Assembly (NCBI RefSeq): GCF_900111015.1
Contig: NZ_FOFS01000009.1
Location: 62,001 to 126,000 of the forward strand
Direction of reading: 5' to 3'
Length of the DNA: 64,000 bases
From: Solimonas aquatica
GTDB lineage: Bacteria > Pseudomonadota > Gammaproteobacteria > Nevskiales > Nevskiaceae
In this document: positions 43,279-52,226 of the stretch, piece by piece
How positions within the stretch are numbered: position 1 is the stretch's first letter
How the letters are laid out: the number at the start of each line of letters is the position of its first letter
Notes under the pieces: model-generated
Seen by the model: the letters and a program-made list of their open reading frames with translations, nothing else
Told to the model about the DNA's origin: nothing
Database searches by the model: none
Position numbers and translations under genes: made by a program

Positions 43279-43355
43279 TGGCGGAGCGGACGGGGCTCGA
43301 ACCCGCGACCCCCGGCGTGACAGGCCGGTATTCTAACCAACTGAACTACCGCTCC
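43279..43355 (-). tRNA. tRNA-Asp (GTC)
   Basis: 77 nt with encoded CCA (43281-43279). Acceptor GGAGCGG, anticodon loop CTGTCAC (anticodon GTC), T-arm GGGTTCGAGCC. Downstream of tRNA-Val by 12 bp in one transcript. Confidence 0.97.
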
Positions 43356-43367
43356 ACTTTTTTCTTT

Positions 43368-43443
43368 TGGTGGGTGCTGAGGGGCTCGAACCCCCGACAT
43401 TCGCCTTGTAAGGGCGACGCTCTACCAGCTGAGCTAAGCACCC
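43368..43443 (-). tRNA. tRNA-Val (TAC)
   Basis: 76 nt with encoded CCA. Acceptor GGGTGCT, D-arm AGCTCAGCTGGTAGAGC, anticodon loop CTTACAA (anticodon TAC), T-arm GGGGTTCGAGCC. It lies 47 bp after hupB, likely in the hupB transcript. Confidence 0.97.
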
Positions 43444-43490
43444 CGAAGGCTTTGGCGGGTCCGCCTTGGCACTTCACCGTGGAAAGACCG

Positions 43491-43763
43491 CTATTTTATA
43501 GCGTCCTTGAGAGCTTTACCAGCTTTAAATGAAGGAGTTTTGCTTGCCTTGATTTTCAGGGTCGCGCCGGTCTTCGGATTGCGGCCGGTACGAGCCGCAC
43601 GCTCGCGCACCAGGAAGGTACCGAAGCCGACCAGCGACACCTTGTCCTTCTTCTTGAGCGCCTTGCCGACAACTTCAAAGAAGGCATCGATCGCACGCGT
43701 GGCGTCGGCCTTGGACAGATCGGACTTGTCCGCCACCGCGTTGATGAGTTCAGCCTTATTCAT
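43491..43763 (-). CDS. hupB: DNA-binding protein HU-beta
   Basis: 90 aa, the standard HU length. [32 protein letters not shown] opening; DNA-binding arm with [21 protein letters not shown], including the Arg-Asn-Pro tip that intercalates. Nucleoid-associated dimer. Many proteobacteria place hupB between lon and ppiD; here the downstream neighbours are tRNA-Val and tRNA-Asp, and ppiD lies about 13 kb away. Confidence 0.97.
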   Translation of the reverse strand: MNKAELINAVADKSDLSKADATRAIDAFFEVVGKALKKKDKVSLVGFGTFLVRERAARTGRNPKTGATLKIKASKTPSFKAGKALKDAIK

Positions 43764-43940
43764 TTAATAGGACCCCTGCAGATTAAAGAAGACTCGGCCA
43801 TCACCGACCATGCTGTCAGGCAAAACTGTGATGTCCCGGAAAGAGTAATGGCGTGCTTCGCGACCATCGGCAAAATTGAAGTATGGAGATGAGGCACGCA
43901 CGGTTCCCCAGGTGCCTTTTGAGATGGCGAAGCGCGGCGC

Positions 43941-43969
43941 TTTATATCAAGCGGGTTTTCGAGCGTCAA
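43941..43969 (-). promoter_or_regulatory. Sigma-70 promoter for hupB and the tRNAs
   Basis: Minus-strand TTGACG (43969-43964), 17-bp spacer, TATAAA (43946-43941): five of six matches in each hexamer with ideal spacing. Predicted start near 43934, giving a leader of about 170 nt before the hupB ATG. No gene lies between; the leader may carry regulation. Confidence 0.7.
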
Positions 43970-44163
43970 CACAGAAATTTCCCTCGGTGGGCCACGCGCG
44001 CAGCTCCGCTCGGCGGTGCTCCGAGCAGCCCGGCGCAGCTGGCCGTTCGTCCGCATAAAGCCGCCGCCGATCCGTTCCGCCCCCGGCTACAGACATCAGC
44101 GCATTGCAGGTTCATCGTCAAAGCCTGGACACTACGTAAGGAGCGTCCTGTCCGACGCGCATT

Positions 44164-44172
44164 TGCTACACT
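44164..44172 (+). promoter_or_regulatory. Extended -10 promoter for the TPR/TolQR-like operon
   Basis: TGCTACACT (extended -10 TGnTACACT) 29 bases before the first start codon; the -35 region is poor. Predicted start near 44179. The strand-opposite hupB promoter lies about 200 bp away. Nothing else that looks like a gene fills 43764-44200. Confidence 0.45.
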
Positions 44173-44200
44173 CGCTGCCCCCTACCGAACTCTTCCGCCG

Positions 44201-44767
44201 ATGCCGACAAAACGAGGCCTCAAGGCCCTAGGCGTTTGCCTTGCGTTAGTGACGAGCTGCGCCGCATGGCCGGCCTCGCCCGATCTCGCCGAGCAGGCGG
44301 TGAAGCTCGACCAGAGTGTCGAAGCGCTCAAGGACGAGGTGATCGAATTCAATCGCGAGGCCTCGAGCACCGAAGTCGAAGCCCTGCTCCCCGATTATCG
44401 GCGACTCAATATCTATCTGCGCGTGAAAGTCCCCGGCCTGCTGCTGGAAAGTTTCACCGTGCAAATTGACGACCGTCAGCCCGAGGTGCATCACTACGAC
44501 GAGTACGACTCGCGTGCGCTTCTGAACAAGGACAGTGTGCAGCGTCTGCTGCGCGTCTCGACTGAAGTCGGTGCCCACAAGATCAAGGTTGCCTTCCGTG
44601 GCCGCCTTGCCGATGCCAAGCCGGACGAGCCGCCGCTGAGCGATCAGTACGAAGCGCGTTTTGACAAGACCACTTATGCCGGCGATCTGGAATTCATCAT
44701 CGCCAATGAAAGCCGCTTTCGCGGCAACCCGCGGCTGACGCTGCGCCAGTGGAGGGCCGCGCCTTGA
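44201..44767 (+). CDS. Putative lipoprotein/secreted protein, first gene of the Agl/Tol-like operon
   Basis: 188 aa from ATG at 44201. The N-terminus GLKALGVCLALVTSC fits a lipobox (VTSC, Cys20), with an alternative signal-peptidase I site after AAWPA. The mature part starts with a coiled-coil-like helix (LAEQAVKLDQSVEALKDEVIEFNREAS), followed by a beta-rich domain (YLRVKVPGLLLESFTVQIDD ... HKIKVAFRG) whose strand pattern suggests a sandwich fold. Not recognised beyond its occurrence at the head of TPR-TolQ-TolR-AgmX clusters. Its stop TGA overlaps the TTG start of the next gene. Confidence 0.8.
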   Translation: MPTKRGLKALGVCLALVTSCAAWPASPDLAEQAVKLDQSVEALKDEVIEFNREASSTEVEALLPDYRRLNIYLRVKVPGLLLESFTVQIDDRQPEVHHYDEYDSRALLNKDSVQRLLRVSTEVGAHKIKVAFRGRLADAKPDEPPLSDQYEARFDKTTYAGDLEFIIANESRFRGNPRLTLRQWRAAP

Positions 44768-46614
44768 TTCCGCATCGTTCCCTGCTGCGCCGCGCCGGAC
44801 TCTGCGCCGCAACCGCGATCTGCGTGCTGCTGCCCGGCTGGGCCTCGGCCGTGGAGCTGTACAAGCCGGGCAGCGACAAGGACCCGCAGGTGCAGCTGGC
44901 GCGCTTCCTGGGTGCCGACCAGCGTTATTTCTCGGCCATCGTCGAGCTGCAGGAAATCGCGCAGGGCAAGGACCCGCTGCAGCTGTCGCCGGAATACCGG
45001 CTGGAACTGGCCAACAATTATCTGGGCTTCGGCATGCGTGACCGCGCCGAGTCCCTGTATCGCAGCCTGCTCGGCAGCAGTGTCGACAAGAAGCAGCTGG
45101 CGCAGAGCTTCCTGCGTCTGGCCGAGTTCGACTTCCAGCGCGGCTATGCCGCCGAGTCACGCGCCACGCTCTATCGCATGCGCGACAAGCTGCCCAAGGA
45201 CATGCTGCCGGAGTGGCAGGACCTGCTGGTGCGCGTGCTGATGTCGGAGCGCCGCTATGGCGAAGCCATCGACGTGCTGACCAAGGAAGACAACGCTTCC
45301 GACCAGTCGCCGTTCACGCGCTTCAACCTCGGTGTCGCGCTGCTCAACGAAGGCCGCATCGCGCAGGGCCAGACCGTGCTCGACAAGGTGGGGCTGCGCG
45401 ATCCCGACAACGCCCTGGAACTGTCGCTGCGTGATCGCGCCAATCTCAGTCTCGGCTGGCAGTTCCTGCAGTCGCGTCAGGGCGGCACCGCCGCGCCCAT
45501 CCTCTCGCGTGTCAGCAGTGAAGGCCCGTTTGCCAATCGCGCGCTGCTGGGCCTGGGCTGGGCGGAGCTGGCACCGCAGGGCGAGCGTCTGCGCAAGCAG
45601 GACAGCGCCGACGACAAGAACTCCGACAAGAAGGGTTACACCACCTTCTCCACGCTGGGCGTGCTGATCCGTCCGGGCTTTCTCGACAACGATGTCTTCG
45701 ACCGCGTCGGCATCGGCCTGGGCAGTTTCCGTCTGCGCAAGAGCAAGGGCGACACCGAAGCCATCCTGAAGCGCGCGCTGGTGCCCTGGGTGGTGCTGAT
45801 CCAGCGCGATCCGATGGACCCGGCGGTGCAGGAAGCCTGGCTGGCCATCCCCTACACGCTCGATCAGCTCGGCGCGCACGCGCAGGCCCTGCAGTTCTAT
45901 GAGAAGGCCGTCGGCGTGCTGGAACAGGCGCGCAAGCGCATGGACGATGCGCAGCGCTCGATCAAGGCCGGCCGCATGGTGGAAACCATCGTGCGCCGCG
46001 ACGCCGATGCCGAATCCGGCTGGAACTGGAAGCTGCGCGACCTGCCCGATGCGCCGGAAACCTATTTCCTGCAGTCACTACTCGGCGAGCACCGCTTCCA
46101 GGAAGGTCTGAAGAACTATCGCGATCTGCGCATGCTCGACCGCAATGTGCAGGGCTGGCGCCGCCGTCTGGATCTGATCCAGACCGAGTACGCCGCCCGC
46201 GATCAGCAGCCGGCGGATGCCGATGCCCTGGTGCAGCGGGTGCTGCGTGATGTCGATCCGCCTTATGCCGGCACCACCATCGGCCTGCAGCTGGACAGCA
46301 ACATCGTCGCGCCGGGCAGCTACAACCAGCGCGTCGAAGCCAATGACATGCTCACGCCGCAGCTGAGCCTGGGCGGTGCGCCGGCGCGCTTCAATGGCCC
46401 TTATGAGCGCGTCAACGTGCTGCGCAGCCGTCTCAACAATCTGCATCAGCAGCTCAGCGCCACCGCCACGCAGCAGGCCGGCCTGCTGGAAGCCATGGCC
46501 ATGCAGGAGCTCGATGGCCAGCGCCGCCAGATCGAGCGCTATCTGATCGAGGCCCGCTTCGCCCTGGCCCGCCTCTATGACCGTCAGCAGAAAGGTCAAC
46601 TCGACAATGACTGA
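44764..46614 (+). CDS. Secreted TPR-like protein of the Agl/Tol-like operon
   Basis: 616 aa. TTG at 44764 is preferred: GGAGG lies 8 bases upstream, it overlaps the previous TGA (TTGA), and it begins a good signal peptide (HRSLLRRAGLCAATAICVLLPGWASA). GTG at 44749 is in frame but has no Shine-Dalgarno. The mature protein is helical repeat (TPR-like hairpins about 40-260, YFSAIVELQEIAQG, YGEAIDVLTKED), with further helices to the end and a coiled-coil-like tail. A periplasmic scaffold is the likely role. Confidence 0.82.
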   Translation: MIPHRSLLRRAGLCAATAICVLLPGWASAVELYKPGSDKDPQVQLARFLGADQRYFSAIVELQEIAQGKDPLQLSPEYRLELANNYLGFGMRDRAESLYRSLLGSSVDKKQLAQSFLRLAEFDFQRGYAAESRATLYRMRDKLPKDMLPEWQDLLVRVLMSERRYGEAIDVLTKEDNASDQSPFTRFNLGVALLNEGRIAQGQTVLDKVGLRDPDNALELSLRDRANLSLGWQFLQSRQGGTAAPILSRVSSEGPFANRALLGLGWAELAPQGERLRKQDSADDKNSDKKGYTTFSTLGVLIRPGFLDNDVFDRVGIGLGSFRLRKSKGDTEAILKRALVPWVVLIQRDPMDPAVQEAWLAIPYTLDQLGAHAQALQFYEKAVGVLEQARKRMDDAQRSIKAGRMVETIVRRDADAESGWNWKLRDLPDAPETYFLQSLLGEHRFQEGLKNYRDLRMLDRNVQGWRRRLDLIQTEYAARDQQPADADALVQRVLRDVDPPYAGTTIGLQLDSNIVAPGSYNQRVEANDMLTPQLSLGGAPARFNGPYERVNVLRSRLNNLHQQLSATATQQAGLLEAMAMQELDGQRRQIERYLIEARFALARLYDRQQKGQLDND

Positions 46615-49483
46615 AACCCAGCGCCGAGCCGCCTCGTCGCGTGGCCTGTGGAAGCTGGCTGCCATCGCCCAGGCGGCGATGCTGCTGGCGTCCTGCTCCA
46701 GCCCCGACTTCGTCAAGAAGGCGGCGCCCCCGATCGGCAAGACCATCGGCCGCCAGGCACAGCCGGCGCCGGAGACCCTGCCCATCGTCAAATCGCAGGA
46801 GATTGCCGCCGACCCCAAGAAGGCGGTCGACAATTACCGCGAGCTGCTGGCGCTGCGCCCCGATGGCGATACGCAGGACGAGGCGGCGCGCCGCATCGCC
46901 GACCTGCAGGTGCAGATGGCCGACGCCAACGGCAGCACGCCGGAAGCCGAAAAGAATCTGCACGGCTCGGTGGTGCTCTACAAGAAGTTGCTGGAAGACC
47001 ATCCCAACGACAGCAAGAACGATCGCATCTATTACCAGCTGGCGCGCGCGCAGCAGAGCCTGGGTGATATCGACGCGGCGATCGGCACCCTGGCGCAGCT
47101 GAGCGCCAAGCTGCCCAAGTCGGATCTGGCCGGCGATGCGCATTTCCGCCGCGCCGAGCTGCTGTTCGCCACCAGCCGCTACGCCGAAGCCGAAACCGAG
47201 TACCGCACGGTCATGGATCTGAAGGACGAAACGCCCTTCTTCCAGTCTGCGCAGTACAAGTACGGCTGGGCGCTGTACAAGCAGTCCAAGTACGAACCGG
47301 CCATCGCCACCTTCTTCGACATTCTCGATCGCGAGCTGCCGCCGGGCACCACCACCGATCCGGATGCGGCCCTGGCCGGCGTCGCCAAGGAAAAATTCGA
47401 CCTCGCCCGCGATTCGCTGCGCGTGGTCACGCTGTCGCTGGCCTCGCTGGGCGGTGGCAGTGCGCTCAACGAATACCTGGGCAAGCATGGCGATCCGCGC
47501 TTCTATCCCCTGGTCTACGCGGCCCTGGGCGATTCGCTGCTGGAGAAGAAGCGCTACACCGACGCCGCGCAGGCCTCGGCCGCCTTCATCACGCGCTACC
47601 CGGCTTCCGCGCTGGCGCCGGCCTTCCAGACCCGCGTCATCGCCGCTTATGACAAGGGCGGCTTCTCCGAGCTGAGCATCAAGGAGAAGGAACGCTACGC
47701 CACGACATACGACCCCAGTGCGCCGTACTGGCAGGGCAAGCCGCCCACCGAAGAGGTGATGAAGGCCCTGCGCGCGCATCTGGAAGACGTGGCCAGGTAC
47801 TACCACGCCACCGCGCAGGCCAAGGCCAAGGCTGCCGCCGCCGGCACGCCGCCGCCGGCCGAGTTCCTCACCGCCGCCAACTGGTACCGCCGCCTGATCG
47901 CGCTGTATCCGCAGGACGGGAAGCTGCCGGAGATCAATCTGCTGCTGGGCGACGCCCTGCTCGACGGCGGCCGCACCCTGGAAGCCGCGCAGCAGTACAG
48001 CAAGACCGCGTACGACTACCGCGCCCACGTCAAGGCGCCGGAAGCCGCCTATGCGGCGGTGCAGGCTTATCAGCGCTATGCCAAGGAAGTGCCGGCCGCG
48101 CAGCGCGCCGAGGCCCTGAAGCTGGCCATCGCCGAGAGCCTCAAGCTCGCCGAGCAGTTCCCGAATCATGTGCAGCGCTATGCGGTGCTGACGCAGACCG
48201 CCGAGGACTACTACGAGCTCAAGGATTACGATCAGGCCATCGCCGTGGCCGAGCGCGTGATTCACGGCAGCGGCAACGTCACGCCCGACCAGCAGCGTCT
48301 GGCCTGGAGCGTCACCGGCGACTCGCAGTTCGCGCAGCAGCACTATCCGCAGGCCGAACAGGCCTTCAGCGAGGAGCTCAAGCTCACGCCGGCGGGCATG
48401 GCGCAGCGTCGCATCGAGATCGGCGATCAGCTGGCGGCGGCCATCTACAAGCAGGGTGAGGCCGCCCGCGCCGCCGAGGACATGAAGACCGCGGCCTATC
48501 ACTTCCTGCGCGTCGGCCAGATCACGCCCCAGGCGAAGATCCGCGCCACCGCCGAGTTCGACGGTGCCACCGCCCTGCTCGCCCTGGAAGACTGGCCCAA
48601 GGCCGAGGGCGTGCTGGAAAACTTCCGCCGCCTGTTCCCGGGCCACGCCCTGGAAGCCGACGTCGACAAGAAGCTGGCCGTGGCCTACCAGAAGGACAAC
48701 AAGCCGCTGCAGGCCGCGCAGGCCTATTCACGCATCGCGCGTCGCGGCAGCGAAGCGCCGGCCACCCGCGAGGAAGCGGCCTGGCTGTCGGCCTCGCTGT
48801 TCGATCAAGGCAAGTCCGACGCCGATGCCGCTGCGGCCTACGACTTCTACCTGAAGAATTTCACCGGCTCCTTCGACCGCGCCACCGAGGCGCACGGCCG
48901 CCTGCTCGACTACGCCCGCGCCAGCGGCGATCCGACGCGCCTGAACAACGCGCTGCGCGAGCAGATCGCCTTCAACGATTCGGCCGGCGCCCGCGCCACC
49001 GACCGTTCCAAGGCCCTGGCCGCCAAGTCCGCGCTGGAACTGGGCCGCATCGCCGCGCTGCAGACCAAGACCATCGCGCTGACCGCGCCGCTGGAGAAGA
49101 GCCTGCCGCAACGCAAGCAGGCCATGGAGCAGTCGCTGAACTGGTTCAACAAGGCCGCCAGCTACGGCTTCGTGGATGTCGCCACCGCCGCCACGTACGA
49201 GACCGGTGCGCTGTACCAGACCTTCGCCCGCGCGCTGATGGATTCCGAGCGTCCCAAGAAGCTCTCGGAGCTGGAACTGGAGCAGTACAACCTGCTGCTG
49301 GAAGAGCAGGCCAATCCCTTCGAGGAAAAAGCCATCCAGACTTACGAAACCAATCTGCAGCGCATCGCCAAGGGCGTCTACGACGGCTGGATCGCCAAGA
49401 GCCTGCAGGCGCTGGTGGTGCTCGCCCCGGCGCGCTACGGCAAGCATGAGCAGGGCCAGGATCGTTATGAAAGCCTCAACTAA
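46607..49483 (+). CDS. Large TPR lipoprotein of the Agl/Tol-like operon
   Basis: 958 aa from ATG at 46607 (8-bp overlap with the previous gene). Lipobox LASC, Cys30. Many tetratricopeptide-type repeats run along nearly the whole protein, for example KNLHGSVVLYKKLLEDHP, RYAEAETEYRTVM, YTDAAQASAAFI, YPQAEQAFSEEL and KSDADAAAAYDFYL. Proteins of this size and type sit with TolQ/TolR-like genes in gliding (Agl-Glt) and related gene sets, where they are proposed to form periplasmic or outer-membrane-linked scaffolds. No enzymatic motif seen. Confidence 0.85.
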   Translation: MTETQRRAASSRGLWKLAAIAQAAMLLASCSSPDFVKKAAPPIGKTIGRQAQPAPETLPIVKSQEIAADPKKAVDNYRELLALRPDGDTQDEAARRIADLQVQMADANGSTPEAEKNLHGSVVLYKKLLEDHPNDSKNDRIYYQLARAQQSLGDIDAAIGTLAQLSAKLPKSDLAGDAHFRRAELLFATSRYAEAETEYRTVMDLKDETPFFQSAQYKYGWALYKQSKYEPAIATFFDILDRELPPGTTTDPDAALAGVAKEKFDLARDSLRVVTLSLASLGGGSALNEYLGKHGDPRFYPLVYAALGDSLLEKKRYTDAAQASAAFITRYPASALAPAFQTRVIAAYDKGGFSELSIKEKERYATTYDPSAPYWQGKPPTEEVMKALRAHLEDVARYYHATAQAKAKAAAAGTPPPAEFLTAANWYRRLIALYPQDGKLPEINLLLGDALLDGGRTLEAAQQYSKTAYDYRAHVKAPEAAYAAVQAYQRYAKEVPAAQRAEALKLAIAESLKLAEQFPNHVQRYAVLTQTAEDYYELKDYDQAIAVAERVIHGSGNVTPDQQRLAWSVTGDSQFAQQHYPQAEQAFSEELKLTPAGMAQRRIEIGDQLAAAIYKQGEAARAAEDMKTAAYHFLRVGQITPQAKIRATAEFDGATALLALEDWPKAEGVLENFRRLFPGHALEADVDKKLAVAYQKDNKPLQAAQAYSRIARRGSEAPATREEAAWLSASLFDQGKSDADAAAAYDFYLKNFTGSFDRATEAHGRLLDYARASGDPTRLNNALREQIAFNDSAGARATDRSKALAAKSALELGRIAALQTKTIALTAPLEKSLPQRKQAMEQSLNWFNKAASYGFVDVATAATYETGALYQTFARALMDSERPKKLSELELEQYNLLLEEQANPFEEKAIQTYETNLQRIAKGVYDGWIAKSLQALVVLAPARYGKHEQGQDRYESLN

Positions 49484-50114
49484 ACCCTTGCTGCCCGCGC
49501 TGCTGCTGCTGGCGCTGCTCGGCGCCTGCCGCAGCAACCCGACCCAGCCGGAGCCGGCCGGCAGCGGAGCCGGCGCGCCGCAGGCCGCGGCGCCGGTGAG
49601 TCCGGCCGCCAGCCCGCAGGCGCGCTTCACCGCGGCCCTGGAACTGATGAAGAACGGCCAGAACGCCGAGGCCGAGAAAGCCTTCCAGGATCTGGCCAAG
49701 GATCAGCCCAATGCCAGCGGTCCCTGGACCAATCTGGGCATCATCTACGCCAAGACCAAGCGCCGCGACGCCGCGATCCAGGCCCTGGCCCGTGCCGCGC
49801 AGCTCAAGCCCGACAATGCCGTGGCCTGGAACTGGCTGGGCATCGAATACCGCGAAGCCGGCAACTATGCCCAGGCCCAGAACGCCTACGAGCAGGCGCT
49901 CAAGGCCAATGCCAACGATCCGCTGGTGCATCTGAACTACGGCATTCTGCTCGATCAGTATCTGAAGCGGCCGCAGGAGGCCATCGCCCAGTACCAGCAG
50001 TACCAGCAGGCGCTGGGCAAGCAGGATCTGCGCAGCATGGCCTGGATCGCCGAGTTGCAGGCCGCCAATCCCGCGCCGGCTGCGCCGGCCGCCAAGCCAG
50101 GAAACCAGCCATGA
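49467..50114 (+). CDS. TPR lipoprotein
   Basis: 215 aa from ATG at 49467 (AGGA 7 bases upstream). Lipobox LGAC with Cys21; Pro/Ala linker; three or four TPRs at about residues 55-190 (AEAEKAFQDLAKDQP, RDAAIQALARAAQLKP, YAQAQNAYEQALKANA). The tail is Ala/Pro rich. It overlaps the large TPR gene by 17 bp and the next gene by 4 bp. Confidence 0.87.
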   Translation: MKASTKPLLPALLLLALLGACRSNPTQPEPAGSGAGAPQAAAPVSPAASPQARFTAALELMKNGQNAEAEKAFQDLAKDQPNASGPWTNLGIIYAKTKRRDAAIQALARAAQLKPDNAVAWNWLGIEYREAGNYAQAQNAYEQALKANANDPLVHLNYGILLDQYLKRPQEAIAQYQQYQQALGKQDLRSMAWIAELQAANPAPAAPAAKPGNQP

Positions 50115-50479
50115 GCCGCTCCCGGTTTTACGCCCTGCTGCTGCTGGCGCCGCTGGCCGCCGCCGCGCAGAACGAAATGCCCGCCATCAGCGGCCTGCAG
50201 CCCGGCGCCACGCCGCCGCCTGCCAGCCCGCCGGCGGCCGACGAAGGCGGCGGCGGTGCCGGCACCACCATCGTCGGCGAACGCGAGTCGCCCATCGGCC
50301 TGTACATCACGCCCTGGCGCGATGCGGCGGCCGAGAAGGACATCGACCGCCCGGCAAGGCTCTTGCAGGAAAAGCTGCTGCCGCTCGACAAGACGGTTTT
50401 CCAGCGCCAGATTGATTATTACGATGCCCTTTCCGCCGAACTCAAGAAAAAGGGCCTGGTGACGCCGGCCGCACGCTAG
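50111..50479 (+). CDS. Small secreted protein of unknown function
   Basis: 122 aa. Signal peptide (MSRSRFYALLLLAPLAAAAQ), a Pro/Gly-rich stretch (residues 35-50), then TTIVGERESPIGLYITPWRD, where the strand-like GERESPIGLYITPW is the most conserved-looking part, and an amphipathic helix to the end. No family recognised. ATGA overlap with the TPR gene; 64 bp ahead of the TolQ-like gene. Confidence 0.75.
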   Translation: MSRSRFYALLLLAPLAAAAQNEMPAISGLQPGATPPPASPPAADEGGGGAGTTIVGERESPIGLYITPWRDAAAEKDIDRPARLLQEKLLPLDKTVFQRQIDYYDALSAELKKKGLVTPAAR

Positions 50480-50543
50480 CACGCCGCCGACCTTCCCCCC
50501 TCACAAACGTAACGACAACAGATTTTTTTCGAGGAACAAAGCC

Positions 50544-51176
50544 ATGGATTTCTTCGCCACCATTCTTCACTTCTTCCAGAAGGGCGGCTTCATGATGTAC
50601 CCGATCGCCGCCGTGCTGGCGCTGAGCATCGCGATCGCGCTGGAGCGCCTGCTGTTCCTGGGCAAGGTGGAGCGTGAGAACCGCCGCGTCTGGAAGGACG
50701 TCTCGCCGCTGCTGGCCAAGAGCGATCTGGCCGCCGTGGAGCGCGCCACCGCCGGTTCGGAAACCGCCGTGGGCCGCATCCTCGCCGCCGGCGTGGCGCA
50801 GGCCAAGATCGACGCGCACCGCAATGAGCTGGAAACCGCCACCGAAGAAGCGCTGATGGAAGTGCTGCCGGCCGTGGAAAAGCGCACCCACTATCTGGCC
50901 ACCTTCTCCAACATGTCCACGCTGCTGGGCCTGCTGGGCACGGTCATGGGCCTGATCGGCGCCTTCGCGGCGCTGGGCAATGCCGACCCCACGGAAAAGG
51001 CCGATCTGCTCTCGCGCGGCATTTCCGAGGCCATGAACTGCACGGCCTTCGGTCTGCTGGTGGCGATCCCGACGCTGCTGGTGCACGCCTGGCTGCAGGC
51101 CAAGACCACGGAACTGATCGACAGCCTCGAAGCCGCCTGCGCCAAGCTGGTCAGCGCGGCCGCCGCGCGCAAGTAA
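50544..51176 (+). CDS. MotA/TolQ/ExbB family proton channel (AglR/TolQ-like)
   Basis: 210 aa. Helix 1 (FMMYPIAAVLALSIAIALERLLFL) and the paired helices of the family (FSNMSTLLGLLGTVMGLIGAFAALG and GISEAMNCTAFGLLVAIPTLLVHAWL) with the conserved Thr in the channel region. GAGGA precedes the ATG. Expected to form, with the two ExbD-like proteins downstream, a proton-motive-force-driven stator. Confidence 0.93.
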   Translation: MDFFATILHFFQKGGFMMYPIAAVLALSIAIALERLLFLGKVERENRRVWKDVSPLLAKSDLAAVERATAGSETAVGRILAAGVAQAKIDAHRNELETATEEALMEVLPAVEKRTHYLATFSNMSTLLGLLGTVMGLIGAFAALGNADPTEKADLLSRGISEAMNCTAFGLLVAIPTLLVHAWLQAKTTELIDSLEAACAKLVSAAAARK

Positions 51177-51201
51177 GCGCCCGGACCACCGGGGTTCCCG
51201 G

Positions 51202-51723
51202 ATGAAAGTTTCCCGCAAAACACGCCGGCTGGAGCGCCATCTGCGCATGCGCGCGCGTGCGGTGTCGCTGAACATCGTGTCGATGATCGACGTGTTCGCC
51301 GTGCTGGTGTTCTTCCTGCTGGTCAGCTCCTCGATCACCGCCGCCAAGCTCAACGTGGTCAAGCTCAACCTGCCCTCGCCCGATCAGAAGATCGTGCCGG
51401 ACAAGCCACCGCTGCAGCTCTCGATCACGCTGCGCCACAAGGGCCTGGAAGTGTCGGACCGCAACGGCGGACTGCGCCAGCTGCCCAACACCGCCGAAGG
51501 CTATGACCTCGACGCCCTGGGCAAGCTGCTGGCGCAGATCAAGGCCAGCGCGCCGGGCGAAAACACCGTGACGCTGCTGCTCGAGCCCGACATTCCCTAC
51601 GACGATCTGATCCACGTGATGGACGCCGCGCGCTATGCGCCGCTGGATGCCGGTAGCGTGGCCGCGCGCACCGAGATGTTCCCCAACATCTCCCTGGGCG
51701 ACGCCGCCGGAGCCAAGCCATGA
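51202..51723 (+). CDS. ExbD/TolR family protein, first copy
   Basis: 173 aa. Basic N-terminus, single helix LNIVSMIDVFAVLVFFLLVSSS with the proton-relay Asp, then a periplasmic domain (LKLNLPSPDQ...) ending in DDLIHVMDAARYAPLD. It overlaps the second ExbD copy by 4 bp. Confidence 0.92.
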   Translation: MKVSRKTRRLERHLRMRARAVSLNIVSMIDVFAVLVFFLLVSSSITAAKLNVVKLNLPSPDQKIVPDKPPLQLSITLRHKGLEVSDRNGGLRQLPNTAEGYDLDALGKLLAQIKASAPGENTVTLLLEPDIPYDDLIHVMDAARYAPLDAGSVAARTEMFPNISLGDAAGAKP

Positions 51724-52226
51724 GGCCGAACAACCGTTCCGCCAAGCGTGCGCAGCGCAAGGTGCGCATCGCCGGCCACGAAGTGGAGATGAACGTCGTC
51801 TCGCTGATCGACATCTTCGCGATCCTGGTCTTCTACCTGCTGGTCAGCGCCCTGACCGTCGAAGTCCTGCCCAGCCCCAATGCCCTGCAGCTGCCCAAGT
51901 CGGTGGTCAAGGAGCAGCCCAAGCAGACGTCCGTGGTCATGATCACCAAGGCCGACATCCTGGTCGACAACGTACGCATCATGGGCACCGATGAGGCGCA
52001 GGCCGCGCCGGGCAATGTGCTCGATGCGCTCAAGGGCGAGCTGTTGCGCGCGCCGCTGCAGCGTAACGAGGCGCAGCCGGACGTGATCACGCGCGGCGAC
52101 ATCAACATCATGGCCGACAAGGCCATCCCCTACGCCGTGCTGAAGAAGGTCATGGCCACCTGCACCGATGCGCGCTACGCCAAGATCGCGCTGACGGTCG
52201 TCGAGAAGAAGGGAGGTGCCTCGTGA
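51720..52226 (+). CDS. ExbD/TolR family protein, second copy
   Basis: 168 aa. Helix MNVVSLIDIFAILVFYLLVSAL with the conserved Asp; the periplasmic part ends in YAVLKKVMATCTDARYAKIALTVVEKK. Two different ExbD-type proteins per ExbB, as in Myxococcus AglQ/AglS-type sets, distinguish this operon from an ordinary Ton system. ATGA overlaps on both sides. Confidence 0.92.
   Translation: MRPNNRSAKRAQRKVRIAGHEVEMNVVSLIDIFAILVFYLLVSALTVEVLPSPNALQLPKSVVKEQPKQTSVVMITKADILVDNVRIMGTDEAQAAPGNVLDALKGELLRAPLQRNEAQPDVITRGDINIMADKAIPYAVLKKVMATCTDARYAKIALTVVEKKGGAS

Noticed and set aside
43760..44056. 98-codon minus-strand frame over the hupB leader
   Set aside because: Starts upstream of the hupB promoter and has no recognisable features.
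46454..48646. Minus-strand 730-codon frame
   Set aside because: Antisense to the large TPR lipoprotein gene; no recognisable domain.
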